DNA from: Nicotiana tabacum
Taxonomy: Eukaryota; Streptophyta; Magnoliopsida; Solanales; Solanaceae
DNA: 64,000 nt
Direction of reading: 5' to 3'
Assembly (NCBI RefSeq): GCF_000715075.1
Contig: NC_134085.1
Location: 158,438,178-158,502,177 of the forward strand
The notes under the pieces were generated by a model that saw only the letters and a program-made list of their open reading frames with translations, did no database searches and had not been told where the DNA came from. The translations under genes and the position numbers were made by a program. How positions within the stretch are numbered: the first letter of the stretch is position 1; every line of letters starts with the position of its first letter. This document shows positions 1 to 10,527 of this stretch, one piece after another.

Positions 1-949
1 TTCCGTATACCAACAAATAAGGAGTTACACCTATTAAAGTACGAACAGTAGTGCGATAACCCAACAATGCAAATGGTTATTTTTCATGCCATTGCCTTGA
101 ACCTTCTACCATCTTCCGAAGTATCTTCCTTATATTTTTGTTGGCTGCCTCAACTGCTCCATTCACCTTGGGACGATATGGGGTGGAATTGCGGTGTGTA
201 ATCTTAAACTGTTGACATACCTCTTTCATCAAATTGCTGTTAAGATTAGCACTATTATCCGTGATGATCACCTTTGGGATTCCAAATCTATAGATGATAT
301 GGCAGTGAACAAAATCTATCACTGCCTTCTTGGTTACTGACTTGAAAGTTGTAGCCTCAACCCACTTGGTGAAATAATCGATAGTGACCAGAATGAACCT
401 ATGACCGTTGGAAGCTGACGACTCAATCGGTCCAATGACATCCATGCCCCATGCAATAAATGGCCACGGTGCTGATATTGTATGCAATTCTGTTGGCGGA
501 GAATGAATCAAATCTCCGTGTATCTGACACTGATGGCATTTTTGCACGAAATTAATACAATCATGCTCCATAGTGATCCAATAATACCCTGTTCGAAGAA
601 TCTTCTTCGCCAATACATATCCGCTCATATGTGGCCCACAAACTCCTGCATGTACCTCTGTCATCACTGTCGTGGCTTGACCAGCATCTATACATCTCAA
701 CAATCCTAAATCTGGTATTCTTTTGTATAACACTCCTCCACTGAGGAAAAATGCATTTTCCAATCGCCGAATGGTTCTCTTTTGATCTCCGATGGCCTGC
801 TCTGGGTATATCCCCATCCTGAGGTATTCCTTGACATCATAAAACCATGGCTCGCCATCCATTTCTTCCTCTATCATGTTGCAATAAGCATGTTGATCAC
901 GAACGTGGATATGCAACGGGTCAACATGAATTTTGTCTGGGTGGTGCAA
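1..949 (-). pseudogene. Integrase of element A (truncated by window start)
   Basis: Integrase inserts the cDNA copy into chromosomal DNA. An N-terminal HHCC zinc-binding motif is visible (HxxxxxxH in HAGVCGPHMSG, then CHQC). The catalytic core follows, with Asp in WGMDVIGP, Asp in ITDNSAN and Glu in NGAVEAANKN, so the DDE triad is complete in what remains. The frame is open from the second RNase H down to a TAA at 77-79, where element B has TTA (Leu). It then continues in the same frame, recognisably as integrase (ALLGYRTTVRT), to position 1. The C-terminal domain lies outside the window. The core present here shows what element B has lost. Confidence 0.9.
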
Positions 950-1400
950 CATCGATGCTAAGGTGGCCAAAGCATCGGCAACCTCATTATGAACTCTTGG
1001 GATGTGTCTAAACTCCACTGATCGAAATCTCTTGCTCAGATCATGCGAATATTGTCGATATGGTATGAGCTTCAAATCCCTTGTTTCCCATTCACCCTGA
1101 ATCAGATGCACCAGGAGGTCCGAGTCTCCCAAGACCAAGACGTCCTGGACATCCATGTCTGCAGCTAGCCGTAGACCCAAAATGCATGCCTCATACTCAG
1201 CCATGTTGTTGGTCCAATAGAAATGCAGCTGAGCCGTAACAGGATAATGATGTCCTGTTTCAGAAATAAGTACCGCTCCTATTCCAACTCCTTTCGCATT
1301 TGCGGCTCCATCAAAAAAGAGATTCCATCCTAGTTCCTTGGTCATTTCCAACTCATCTATATGCACCACTTCTTCATCGGGAAAATACGTCCTCAAGGGC
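950..1400 (-). pseudogene. Second (archaeal-type) RNase H of element A
   Basis: This is the additional RNase H typical of Tat-lineage elements, between the RT-linked RNase H and integrase. It degrades the RNA strand of the RNA:DNA hybrid during reverse transcription. The four acidic positions are all visible in order: Asp in LFFDGAANAKG, Glu in NMAEYEACILGL, Asp in VLGDSDLLVHL and Asp in HNEVADALATLAS. The segment is in one frame with integrase (open from 1,474 to 77). By sequence alone this domain could be catalytically competent, unlike the RT-linked RNase H upstream. Confidence 0.88.
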
Positions 1401-1899
1401 TCGTATTCTTCATCAACAAGATTCTCAACCAAGTGATCAGCCAATGTTTGGGCCTTCATGGCCGTCCTCGTCACATAGACGATGTCGAATTCTGTGAGTA
1501 ATATCTGTCATTTCGCCAATCTCCCTGTGGGCATAGGCTTCTAGAAAATATACTTTAGTGTAACCAAGCATGAAATGAGATAAGTAGTATATGATGATAG
1601 ATAATGCTTCAATTTCTGGGCCACCCAAGTTAGGGTGCAACATGTCTTCTCGAGTTGAGTGCACTTAACCTCATAGCCTGCAAACTTCTTGTTGAGATAA
1701 TAGATGGCTTGCTCCTTCCTTCCTGTAATGTCGTGTTGCCCCAGTACGCAGCCAAACAAATTCTCCAGGACCGTTAAATAAAGAATTAATGGTCTTCCCG
1801 GCTTAGGTGGAACCAACACATGTGGATTTGATAAATATTCTTTGATTTGGTCAAATGCTTCCTGACATTCTGCCGTCCAGTCTACCGCAACATCTTTCT
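1401..1899 (-). pseudogene. RT-linked RNase H (degenerate) of element A
   Basis: This follows the RT thumb region. The segment LYLTVLENLFGCVLGQHD aligns with the start of the usual gypsy RNase H, but Thr stands where the first catalytic Asp is expected. Element B has the same replacement, so it looks fixed in the lineage rather than a private mutation. The end of the domain is broken: TAG where B has CAG (after YIF) and TGA where B has TGG (before QILLTEF), both near 1,505-1,545. Loss of the original RNase H activity alongside gain of a second RNase H is known for Tat elements. Confidence 0.82.
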
Positions 1900-3054
1900 T
1901 CAGTAGCCGAAATATGGGTTCACAAGTTGCTGTGAGTTGAGCAATAAACCTGCTGATATAATGTAACCTTCCCAACAGACTCATTACTTCTGTCTTGTTC
2001 TTCGGCGGTGGAAAATCTTGGATGGATTTGATCTTTGACGGGTCCAACTCAATGCATCGCCGACTGACGATGAATCCCAACAGCTTTCCAGATGGAACAC
2101 CAAATGCACATTTTGGCCGGGTTGAGCTTAATATCGTATCTTCGAAGTCTTTGGAAAAACTTCCTTAGGTCTGCTATGTGGTCTTCCTGATGCTTGGATT
2201 TTATGATCACATCATCCACGTACACCTCAATCTCTTTGTGTATCATGTCATGAAACACAGTAGTCATTACTCTCATGTACGTTGCCCCAACATTCTTCAA
2301 ACCAAATGGCATTACCCGGTAGCAATAAGTCCCCCACGGCGTAATGAAAGCTGTCTTTTCCGCATCTTCTTCATCTATCAGAATCTGATGATACCCAGTA
2401 TATCAATCCACAAAAGACCCGATCTCACATCCAGCACAATTATCGATCAAGATATGGATGTTGGGTAATGGAAAGTTGTCCTTTGGGCTTTCCCTGTTCA
2501 GATTGCAGTAATCGACACACACACCTGATCTTCCTATCTTTCTTCGGCACTGGCACCACATTAGCCAACCAATCGGGATATCGAGTGACCCGAATAACCT
2601 TTGCTTGCAGCTGCTTGGTTACTTCCTCTTTAATCTTCACACTCATATCTGTTTTGAACTTCCTCAATTTCTGCTTGACGGGAGGGCATACCGGGTTAAT
2701 GGGCAATTTGTGAACCACAAAATTCGTGCTTAACCCCGGCATGTCATCATACGACCATGCAAAAACATCTTTGAACTCAATAAGTTCTTTGATTAGTTCT
2801 TCCATGATATTCGGTGCAATGTGGATGCTTATTTTAGTTTCCCTGATATCATCTGCATCCCCTAAATTGATGGCTTTTATGTCATTTAGGTTGGGCTTGG
2901 ATTTCTCTTCAAACTGGCTTAACTCTCTGTTTATCTCTTCGAAGGCTTCATCCTCATCGTATTCCAATTCATCATCATAATCGACCTCGTGTACAATTAG
3001 TTCGGAATCAGATTGATTTTTTAGACTGGGTTGAAGATCCGTTGTGCATGCCAT
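1900..3054 (-). pseudogene. Reverse transcriptase of element A
   Basis: RNA-dependent DNA polymerase. The likely start is the ATG at 3,054 (MACTTDLQPS), matched by the ATG at 27,017 in element B; the frame is open further upstream to 3,141 by chance. An acidic N-terminal leader (many D/E) is followed by the RT fingers (KLRKFKTDMSVKIKEEV, WLANVVPVPKKD), palm motif MPFGLKNVGATYMR and the catalytic box YVDDVIIKS. Compared with B there is a frameshift near 2,510-2,525 (before the LNxxSP region), a TGA for TGT in the VDCYAGYHQ motif near 2,404, and a one-base insertion near 2,110 after KLNPAK. Not functional as it stands. Confidence 0.9.
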
Positions 3055-3249
3055 GTCATTAGAACCAATATAAAGAGAACTATTCAGAAAGAGAAAAGAA
3101 GCTAACAAAATTAGAACAAAATAAGAAGAGAAAACTTTCACTTTATTAAAATACGGGATACTAGAGTTTCACACTTTGCCGAATACAAAACAAAACTGGA
3201 TTACAACCCTGGAATAATCCAAAAAACAAGAAAGAAAATCCAGAGCCTA
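3055..3249 (-). other. Protease-RT spacer of element A (possible Ogre-type intron)
   Basis: About 195 bases separate the end of the gag-pro frame from the RT start codon. On the coding strand it is T-rich and not coding. Element B has a spacer of the same length and composition at 26,822-27,016. Ogre elements are known to carry an intron between protease and RT; the equivalent position and pyrimidine-rich end are suggestive here, but exact splice sites were not determined. Confidence 0.45.
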
Positions 3250-3747
3250 CTACCAAGACTCCCTCCGGGTAGGAAGAGGAGTAGCTGTCCAATTGTTGAT
3301 ATTGGCCCTAGGCCCCACAAACTGTATATCTGCCCTACTGGAACCTTTTCCAGCTTCTATCACATTGACGTCGGCGAACAACCTTTCAAAGCCCTGATTC
3401 AAATCTCTATCTGGCCTAATCAGTGGTCCAAGAACTTTTGGGACCAACAACTTTCTGATACCTGCTCTGACAAATGATCTGGATAGGCACGGGATTGGCT
3501 TGGAAAGGACCCAGACTCTTTTCTTCAACTTGCGGGTCTATCTCACATCCGTCGCTGTAGGCTTGAACCCCAACCCAAAGGTATCCAGATTTTTGGGCAA
3601 AGAAACCGGTTGAACAATACCCTGAAGATCAGCCCCTAAACCTTTGCCTGGCACAAACTCATTCTTCAACAACTCCGAGGCTACAATGACAGTTGCAGCT
3701 GCTATTTTGGGAAGTGGGATGTTTTCACCTTTGGGAACTTTGTCCAC
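3250..3747 (-). pseudogene. G-patch-like segment and tail of gag-pro, element A
   Basis: The segment carries FVPGKGLGADLQGIVQP, which resembles a G-patch (a glycine-rich motif that binds RNA or helicase partners). It is followed by a basic stretch (KLKKRVWVLSKPIP) and the sequence ending in LPTRRESW before the stop at 3,250. A TAG at 3,538-3,540 interrupts it where element B reads through (AADVKQARK). The same domain follows the protease in element B. A role in nucleic acid binding or helicase recruitment is inference. Confidence 0.65.
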
Positions 3748-4828
3748 TAAAACCGTATCGAAAACCTGGTAAGCCCACGGCCCCTTGTCATCGTCAGTCT
3801 CTATGAAGGGTACGATGGCATCACTTACGGCGCTTGTATTGTCTTCCCCATGTACTACAATTTCTTGTCTTCCCCATGTACTATAATCTCTTGCCTATCC
3901 CACTCGAATTTGACCATTTGATGTAATGTAGAAGGCACAACTTTGGCGGCGTGGCTCCAGGGTCGCCCCAACAGAAGATTATATGACACTGCCACGTCTA
4001 ACACTTGAAACTCCATGGTGAACTCGACTGGACCAATTGTTAATTCAAGTATGATGTCACCCACTGTGTCTGTACCACCACCATCAAACCCTCGAACATA
4101 GATGTTGTTCTTGTGAATCCTGTCACCATCGACCTTCAGTTTGTTCAATGTGGTCAAAGGACAGATATTGGCACTGGACCCATTGGCACTTGAAGGATAG
4201 AGTCTTTGCACTTCACGGTCAAATAAAGGGCTCTATTATGTTCTGTACCCTCCACAGACAACTCGTCGTTTGAAAAAGTGACCATGTTGACCTCGAAAAT
4301 CTTGTTTGCTATTTTCTCCAGATGGTTCACAAAGATCTTATCCGGAACATGGGCTTCGTTCAGAATTTTCATTAATACCCGACGGTGTTCATCTGAATGG
4401 ATCAACAAGGATAACAATGAGATCTGTGCCGGGGTCTTCCTCAACTGCTCGACAATGGAGTAATCTTGCACCTTCATTTTCTTTAAAAATTCTTCCACCT
4501 CTTCCTCGATAACTGGATTCTTTGTCGCTACTGGATTGGCCCTTCTTAACTCTGCGGGAGCAAAACATCTTCCCGAACGAGTTAACCCCTGTGCCTCACA
4601 TATTTCCTCCACAACTTCATTCCCCTTATGCATTACCATTACTTGACTGTAACTCCATGGCACAGCTTTCTCGTTGATTATCGGCAACTGCATTACTGGC
4701 TTGATACCAACTAGTCCTATGCACGCCCCCTTAACGACTACTGGCTTTCTTGATATCCTTTGCACCGTTACTTTGACCGGCTCTGGATTCTTGGCAATAT
4801 CAGACGAACTCTTCCTCATCACCACCAC
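3748..4828 (-). pseudogene. Linker and aspartic protease of element A, active site deleted
   Basis: The N-terminal part (EEFLKKMKVQDYSIVEQL, LSLLIHSDEHRR) is a conserved linker before the protease and aligns with element B. The protease body is recognised by NGSSANICPLTTL, the flap region VRGFDGGGTD and the C-terminal YNLLLGRPW. Near 4,190 about ten bases are missing relative to B, removing the segment with the catalytic Asp (DNGSS in B) and shifting the frame. Downstream, a 26-bp direct duplication (3,841-3,892) shifts the frame again. The protease would normally cut the polyprotein; this copy cannot. Confidence 0.85.
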
Positions 4829-5557
4829 TAGCTTGCCTTCTACCTTTTTCGACTATACTACTGATTTTCCATTGACCGACTTTTCCTTCGGACTGGCACG
4901 GATCATCATTACCGTCTGTGAGGGCTTCTTGAGCCTCCCTCCTTCGTGCACTAGTTCGATCATGTGGGCTTCGTGGTGTGCCGGAAACGGGTTCTGATTG
5001 ATGTTAGGCGCCTCTGGCTCCTGGACCTCGATCCTACTTGTGTCAATAAGATCTTGTACGGCAGTCTTCAACTTCCAACACTTCTCAGTATCATGCCCGG
5101 GAGCCCCCGAGCAATATTCACAGCTTATCGAGTGGTCTAGATTTTTGGGAAGGGGATTTGGCAATTTGGGCTCCACAGGACTCAATAGGCCTAACTGTCT
5201 CAATTTCTGGAACAGAGTAGTATACGTTTCTCCCAGCGGAGTGAATGTTCTCTGCCTCTACAACCTTTCATTCCTGAAAGTCTGATTCCCATGGAAACCT
5301 GGTCCCGAAGGATTCCTGTAGGCCCTTGGTAGTGGATATGTGTTTTGTGGAGGTGGATATGTGTTTTGTTGAGGTGGATATGTATTTTGTGGAGGTGGAT
5401 ATGTATTTTGGGGAGCCAGTGTACGCCATTGCGGGCAAACCGGAGGCTAGGTGTATGTTTGGGTGTGATGGACAGAGAAATGTGGCTCTTATGGTCGGTA
5501 GTAGGGTTGTGGAGGGCCGTATGGAATGTGTGTGTATTTTGAGTGATGGGGTCTAGG
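4829..5557 (-). pseudogene. Gag C-terminal region with zinc-knuckle-like motif, element A
   Basis: This is in the same frame as the upstream gag but separated by a stop at about 5,558-5,560. It is rich in Pro, Tyr, Asn and Gln (PPPQNTY repeats), followed by TFTELGETYTAL-like sequence, MRQLGLLSPVEP and the motif CEYCSGAPGHDTEKCWKLK. The last has the C-x2-C-x4-H-x4-C spacing of a zinc knuckle. Zinc knuckles of gag bind genomic RNA. A further stop lies at 4,853. The 21-bp repeat at 5,332-5,411 lies here. Confidence 0.8.
5332..5411 (-). repeat. 21-bp coding minisatellite in gag of element A
   Basis: About four tandem copies of a 21-bp unit (core GGAGGTGGATATGT on the plus strand) encode the heptad PPPQNTY on the minus strand. 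Element B has only a loose, unexpanded version of this Pro-Tyr stretch at about 24,712-24,775, so the expansion is specific to A or its subfamily. Confidence 0.85.
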
Positions 5558-6788
5558 TTAATAGTGAGGGGGGCCTCTAGATCTGGACCAAGTACCTGCC
5601 TCGACTGTTGCGACATCTTCCCTTTTCTTCTTTCCGAGCGCACCTCCCGTGCCGCTCTGAATTGCCTGAGTGGTTGCTTTAATCGCCGAATAGATCAAGA
5701 TTTTGTTGGACTTAAGTCCCTCTTCAATCATTGCGCCCATTTTTACTACTTCGTTGAAAGATTTGCCAACTGACGTCACCAGGTGACCGAAATAAGTTGG
5801 CTCCAAAGTCTGCAGAAAGTAATCCACCATCTCCCCCTCTCTCATCGGAGGATCAACTCTTGTCGCTTCCTCCCTCCAGCGGAACCCGAATTCTCTGAAG
5901 CTTTCCCCGGGCTTCTTCTCAAGTTTCAGCAATGTGAGATGGTCAGGGACGATCTCAAGGTTGTACTGAAAGTAACCTGCAAATGCTTGTGCTAGATCGT
6001 CCCAGGTGTACCACCTGCTCGGATCCTGTCTTGTGTACCATTCCAGTGCATAACCGCTCAGACTCTGACCAAAGTAAGCTATTAGCAGCTTATCTTTACC
6101 ACCTTCTCCTCTCATCTTGCTGCAAAACCCTCGCAAATGTGCCATAGGATCGTCGTGCCCCTCGTATAGATCAAACTTTGGCATCTTGAACCCTATCGGC
6201 AATTGAATGTTGGGGAATGGGCACAGATCTTTGTAGGACACACTGACTTGGTTGCCTAACCCATGGATATTCCTGAAGGACTGCTCCAGGCTTTTAAACT
6301 TTCGAAGCACTTCGTCTTGCTCTGGGCTCTTAGCCGGCTTTTCAGTCTCTACCGGGATCTCGAAGTGAGTATTATAAGTATGAGGCTCGGGTGCTTTGAA
6401 GGTTGGTTCAAGGGGGGTAATATTGGTTATCGTGAGCCTGAAATAATGGCTCGCTGGATGATCTTTGCAGCGTTGCCGGTGGGGGTGCCACGAAAACAGG
6501 AACATTTGGTGGAGGAGGGTTCTGATTGGGTTGTGAAGCTTGGGGATCATAGGCATTTCTTCCCTGATAGTATTGGTGACTGGGGAAGCTTGTCGAAGGG
6601 CCGGGGGGAGGTTATTCCGGCGTGTGTGTTGGTGGGAGAGTGGGAATAACGGGAGGGTTAGGCACTTTTTGTACCCTAGCTAAGGCCAGTTGCATTTCTT
6701 TCATCTCCTGTCTCATCTTATCCATTTCCTCCTTCAGCATTTGATTCCTCGTCCTTTCATCCTCGACACTTTGGTCTGAACTAGTCAT
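5558..6788 (-). pseudogene. Gag (capsid region) of element A
   Basis: The likely start is the ATG at 6,788, equivalent to B's 23,360. A coiled-coil-prone N-terminus (MLKEEMDKMRQEMKEMQLAL) and a proline-rich linker come first. A frameshift near 6,390 changes frame before APEPHTYNTHF. The capsid/retrotransposon-gag domain follows without interruption: FKSLEQSFRNIHGLG, MPKFDLYEGHDDPMAHLRGF, LIAYFGQSLSGYALEWYTRQ, WDDLAQAFAGYFQYNLEIVPD, KKPGESFREFGFRWREEA and EMVDYFLQTLEPTYFGHLV. It packages the element RNA into virus-like particles. In this stretch A is better preserved than B, which has three stops in the same domain. Confidence 0.9.
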
Positions 6789-7374
6789 GCTTTTTAGTAT
6801 AGGCCCTTTGGATCTTGTTTGATAATGGTAATCTGCCAGAACGTTCTAACAAACTAACTGGTTCGAAATCTATAGAAATCAACAAACTTGTTAGCGTTAG
6901 AGTTTAACACATATTGAAATTTCACGTTGGGGGATGCAATGTTCTAGGCAGTTTAACCATTTCTAACATGTCTTTGCTTCGACCGCATACGTCATTCTGG
7001 CTTACTTTGTTTGTGCCTCGTTTAAGTGTTTCTGGAACTTTTTTATCTCTCTTTTTATTTCTTTCTTTTCTTTTCTTTTATTCACTTTGCCTTTTATCTT
7101 TTTCTTTTTAGTGGTGGTCGAATCTTATGTGGATTGCCTACGTATCACGTCCCCGCATGAATCAGACCGCACGTAGTTCTGCCACAAGTGCAGAAAATAA
7201 AGACACTATTTTTGGAGTTTTCAACCTTTACTAGCAAAACGTTTTATTACAAGGCAAAACATTTTTGAAAGAAAATTGACAGACTTGATACAGACTACAG
7301 ACTTTATTCCAAAAAGGGAAATACAAACTCCGACGGACAACAGACTCTGAAGACAAGGAAAATACAGACTCAAA
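6789..7374 (-). other. ORF1-gag intergenic region of element A
   Basis: No coding sequence was recognised. On the coding strand there is a long A/G-rich tract (plus-strand pyrimidine run about 7,040-7,110) and one copy of the structured motif at 7,114-7,179. The arrangement matches 22,794-23,359 in element B. Confidence 0.7.
7114..7179 (-). other. Structured pseudoknot-type motif, copy A2
   Basis: Minus-strand copy between ORF1 and gag. The pairing elements are P1 CTACGT/ACGTAG, P2 GGTC/GACC, P3 TCATG/CGTGA (with a T-G wobble where B2 has C-G) and P4 AATC/GATT. Strand order is P1-P2-P3-P3'-P1'-P4-P4'-P2', so P2 crosses P1 as a pseudoknot. It is most similar to copy B2, which has the same position in element B. 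Function unknown. Confidence 0.6.
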
Positions 7375-9381
7375 CTATGAATGTTTCAGAGTTTTGAATT
7401 TTGGCGCCTGCGGGGCGTCGTTCGGCCTCGCCGCGGGCTTTGGTGCAAGTCCCCTTTGCAGATATTTCAAATCTTCCATGATCTGGTGGACATAAATCAT
7501 TATTGAAGCAAAGAAAGTGGTACGAGACATATCCTCACAAGCTAGGCACTTTATGGTGATGTAGTGCCCGATATCGTCGATTCTTCCCTTGATTCTGTCC
7601 CTTTCCATAAGCAATCGCTCTATTTGTTGATTCCGCGTACCCAGCATTTGCACGTTGTAAAGGAGTTAATCCCGAAACTCATTCATCTGTTTCTCCATTC
7701 GAGCCATTAGATCATAGTAGCGCTTCCTATCTGCTCTGATATCTCGGGCTTGTCTGAAGATCCGCTCTTTGAGAGTGGATATTGTTTCTCTCAATGTAGC
7801 GATGTTCCTTTCGTAGCCCCCCTTCATTTGTTGCATAGACCGTGCTCGCTCTTCTGCCTTCTTTATCCATTTCACCTAGATTCTCGCTAGACCAGCTTTA
7901 GATTTTTCCCGGTCTTCTTGATACTCGAGGACTTTCTTCTTTAAACCGTTTATGAGCCTTTCATAAGCCCGACTTCTTTTTGGGTTTCTGGTAGCTATTT
8001 TCATTTCCTGGATTTGAGCTTTGAGAACCTCGTTTTCCTGAGCTAGTTTTCTCTTTTCTCCCTCATTTGTAGCGATATGCAAATCTTTCTCAAATTTCAA
8101 ATCTATAAGTTGCTTCTCCAACTTGCCTATTGTAACCCTGTACTCGTGCTCTTTAGCCAACCAATCCCACTATTCTTGCGACGCCTTGACGAATTCCTGT
8201 AGATGGGGTCTTTTAGCCGGCCTTTCGTGCTCAAGTTCTCTCATGTACCAAGCAAGGTATCCTGGCGCCACTTTGTCTTTGGCCTGATCCTGCACGCAAG
8301 TATCTTCTTTCAAATATCGGCATTCACTCCAGATCTCAATTACTTGAGCACTAAGATCCTCCTCCTGTGGCACTGTTTGGCGTCTCCCGAGTTGTCTCAA
8401 AACCCGATATGGCGCGTAAGGCTGAATGCTCTTGAGCCCCATCAATAGAAAGTGGGTCCTAGCTGCTGGCATATGGATGACCTCGTCAACGGGCAACCAT
8501 CCTAGTGTCCACTGTATTTGGCTGGCGGTGAGGGTCCGAAAGAATGATGTCCACGCCGTAACTCCCTCGGGTAGACTGACCCCCTTGATTCTTGTGTAGA
8601 ACTCTTCTATGCAAGTTTTCTTCGAGGAACCATAACTCAAGAGCTGGGAACGATGGCAGAGATGCTCAGTCATCCATATTTGTAACAACAAGTTACACCC
8701 CTCGAAAAAATTCCCTCTGGCTTTGCAGGCTGTGAGAGCTCGGAAGATATCATATACTATCATAGGCGCAAGAGTGCTTTCATCTTGAGTGAGCAAGGTA
8801 CTGACGACCCCGGCTATTTTCAGATCAATGTTTCTGTCTTTCCTTGGAAATACCAAAAGGCCCAAAAAGGTTATCATAAAAGCCACTCGTCTATGCTCGT
8901 CCCATTTCTGACGGTTACTTTTGCTGCATAACTTGTTACCTGGGTTGTTGAATCCTCCGACATGACCGTATTTGTCGTACATGAAGCGCGGATTACAAAA
9001 ACCTGCGGCCAAATCTGGGTTATGGACCGTCCTGGGTATCTTTAACGAATCTAAAAATCGATGCACAATGACAGATCTTGGAGCAACCAGGTATTTTTGC
9101 CTCAACGGAACTTCAGCATTTCCGATGTACCCGACTATTTCCTCCAAAGTCGGAGTGAGTTCGAAATCGGAGAAGTGGAAGACATTGTGTGTCGGGTCCC
9201 AGCAGGTGACCAAAGCTCTTATGATATCCCCCCGAGGCTGGATTTCCAATAAACCCATAAGACCTTTTAGATATTTCTTAACCTCATCTTGCCCTTCACC
9301 ACCTAAATCTTCCCACCATAGCCGCAACTTGAAAGAGATTTTAGTCATTATTGAAAAAGGTTCATTTTGCATCGTGCTCAT
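7375..9381 (-). pseudogene. ORF1 of element A (plant-mobile-domain-like protein with coiled coil)
   Basis: An extra ORF 5' of gag, as in Ogre elements. Residues 1-400 resemble the plant mobile domain / DUF7745-type fold seen in transposon-derived plant proteins: LRLWWEDLG, WDPTHNVFHFSDFELTPTLEE, RRVAFMITFLGLLVFPRKD, and GNFFEGCNLLLQIWMTEHL. The C-terminal part (about 8,160 to 7,375) is a long charged coiled coil (EYRVTIGKLEKQLIDLKFEKD) ending in a Cys/Met-rich segment. One frame runs end to end with three in-frame stops: TAG at 8,170-8,172 (Gln in B), TAG at 7,876-7,878 and TAA at 7,666-7,668. The biochemical role is not known; it may be structural or chromatin-related. Confidence 0.8.
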
Positions 9382-9700
9382 CCTGCATATTTATTAAGGT
9401 GATTAAGAAATAAAATTTATTTGACTCAACAAATTGACTATTTTTTAATTTTTCACAGATTAAAAGGAAGATCTGGCTCCGCACACGACTTTTCAGCACT
9501 TTGGGAACGAAGATTTTAAAGCTGGGTGAATCAACTGGTCAAAAATCCAAAAATGACTAAAAGTTGTTGTTTATGCAAAGTCAGCCTTCCGGCGTCCCTT
9601 TCGGGAACATTTGGCTATTTTTGCCAAAAACGGCATCACGGACTTATTTATGTTGACAATTAAAATTTGACATTTTTTGGCTATTTTTGTAAAAGGGGAG

Positions 9701-9763
9701 GTTGGACCCGAAGAGGGTTGCCTACGTATCCCGCACCCTGTGAGAATCAAACAGGCGTAGTTC
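9701..9763 (-). other. Structured pseudoknot-type motif, copy A1
   Basis: Minus-strand copy in the leader upstream of ORF1. P1 is CTACG/CGTAG. P3 is a hairpin built on CAC/GTG, extended by wobble pairs. P4 is ACCC/GGGT with a 5-base loop. P2 is weaker here (GTT/AAC). It has the same position and closest sequence as copy B1 of element B. Confidence 0.55.
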
Positions 9764-10039
9764 GGATTGATAAAACAAACTTATTTTTAAAACAAGACTC
9801 TTTTCAATGGCAAATAAAACCATTTTTCATAAACAAAACCCCTTTCTTTCTTTTTTCATTTTCTCAAAAATTCGACAGAGTTTCGACGCTATTTGGACAT
9901 TGATTTTTTTTCAAAACAGGTGATTAACTACCTCTATCTCTCTTTCCTCAAAGTATTCAAAAGTCGGTCAGCATGCAAGTCCGAAGCAAACAAATGCATA
10001 GGTAGTAAGTTGGATGCATCAGGATGGTTTTTTGTCGTT

Positions 10040-10240
10040 TTGGTAAACCTGTCCTAGACAGACCCAACCCCTGTGTTGAGCCTCCAAAGTCAAATGCACA
10101 TGATGCAAACAAACGTTCCTACTAGGGATCCGGCATGAAGCTGAGTTATTCTAGGTTCGTAACCTGGGTATTTGTTCTAGACTGTGTACCCGAGCGGACA
10201 ACTCGAGTCGAGGAGGGGGCTACGTACCGGGGACCCGCGA
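10040..10240 (-). promoter_or_regulatory. Conserved leader block (candidate packaging/dimerisation region), element A
   Basis: This non-coding block aligns closely with about 19,850-20,020 of element B, including the segments around ACAACTCGAGTCGAG, TTGTTCTAGA and GGGATCCGGCATGAAG (plus-strand reading). High conservation in a leader that codes for nothing points to an RNA signal; packaging is an inference from position. Confidence 0.4.
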
Positions 10241-10509
10241 GATCGTCCGGCTTTGTAACTTGTCCGGCCTCTTTCTTATTTCAGGGTATGACACTAACAG
10301 AATAGGGAGTCTCAACTAGTAAGCACATCCCCGGAGGTGAGAAAAGAAGGGTTTTGTAGCAGTTTATATACAGTTCAGATAATATCTAAACGATAAAAGC
10401 AACACTTAGCACATTAGGCCCAAACGTGTAACAAAATCAGATAAAGCCAAATATAACAATTTATCTAAGCTCGAATTCTGAACCCTGAACCAGAGATTCT
10501 AGGTTCTTG

Positions 10510-10527
10510 TCCCCAGCGGAGTCGCCA
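10510..10527 (-). promoter_or_regulatory. Primer-binding site of element A (tRNA-Arg)
   Basis: On the minus strand TGGCGACTCCGCTGGGGA lies four bases inside the LTR end. It is complementary over 18 nt to the 3' end of a plant tRNA-Arg as I recall it (ending in AGCGGAGTCG plus CCA). tRNA-Arg priming is characteristic of Ogre-type elements. Confidence 0.85.

Larger units (their letters stand above)
9382..10509 (-). other. 5' leader of element A
   Basis: Untranslated leader between primer site and ORF1. It contains structured motif copy A1 (9,701-9,763) and a block at about 10,040-10,240 that is strongly conserved in element B (about 19,850-20,020). No ORF of note. Confidence 0.75.

Noticed and set aside
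5200..5643. His/Ile-rich minus-strand ORF in gag of A
   Set aside because: Alternative frame of the PPPQNTY repeat; the true gag frame passes through the same region.
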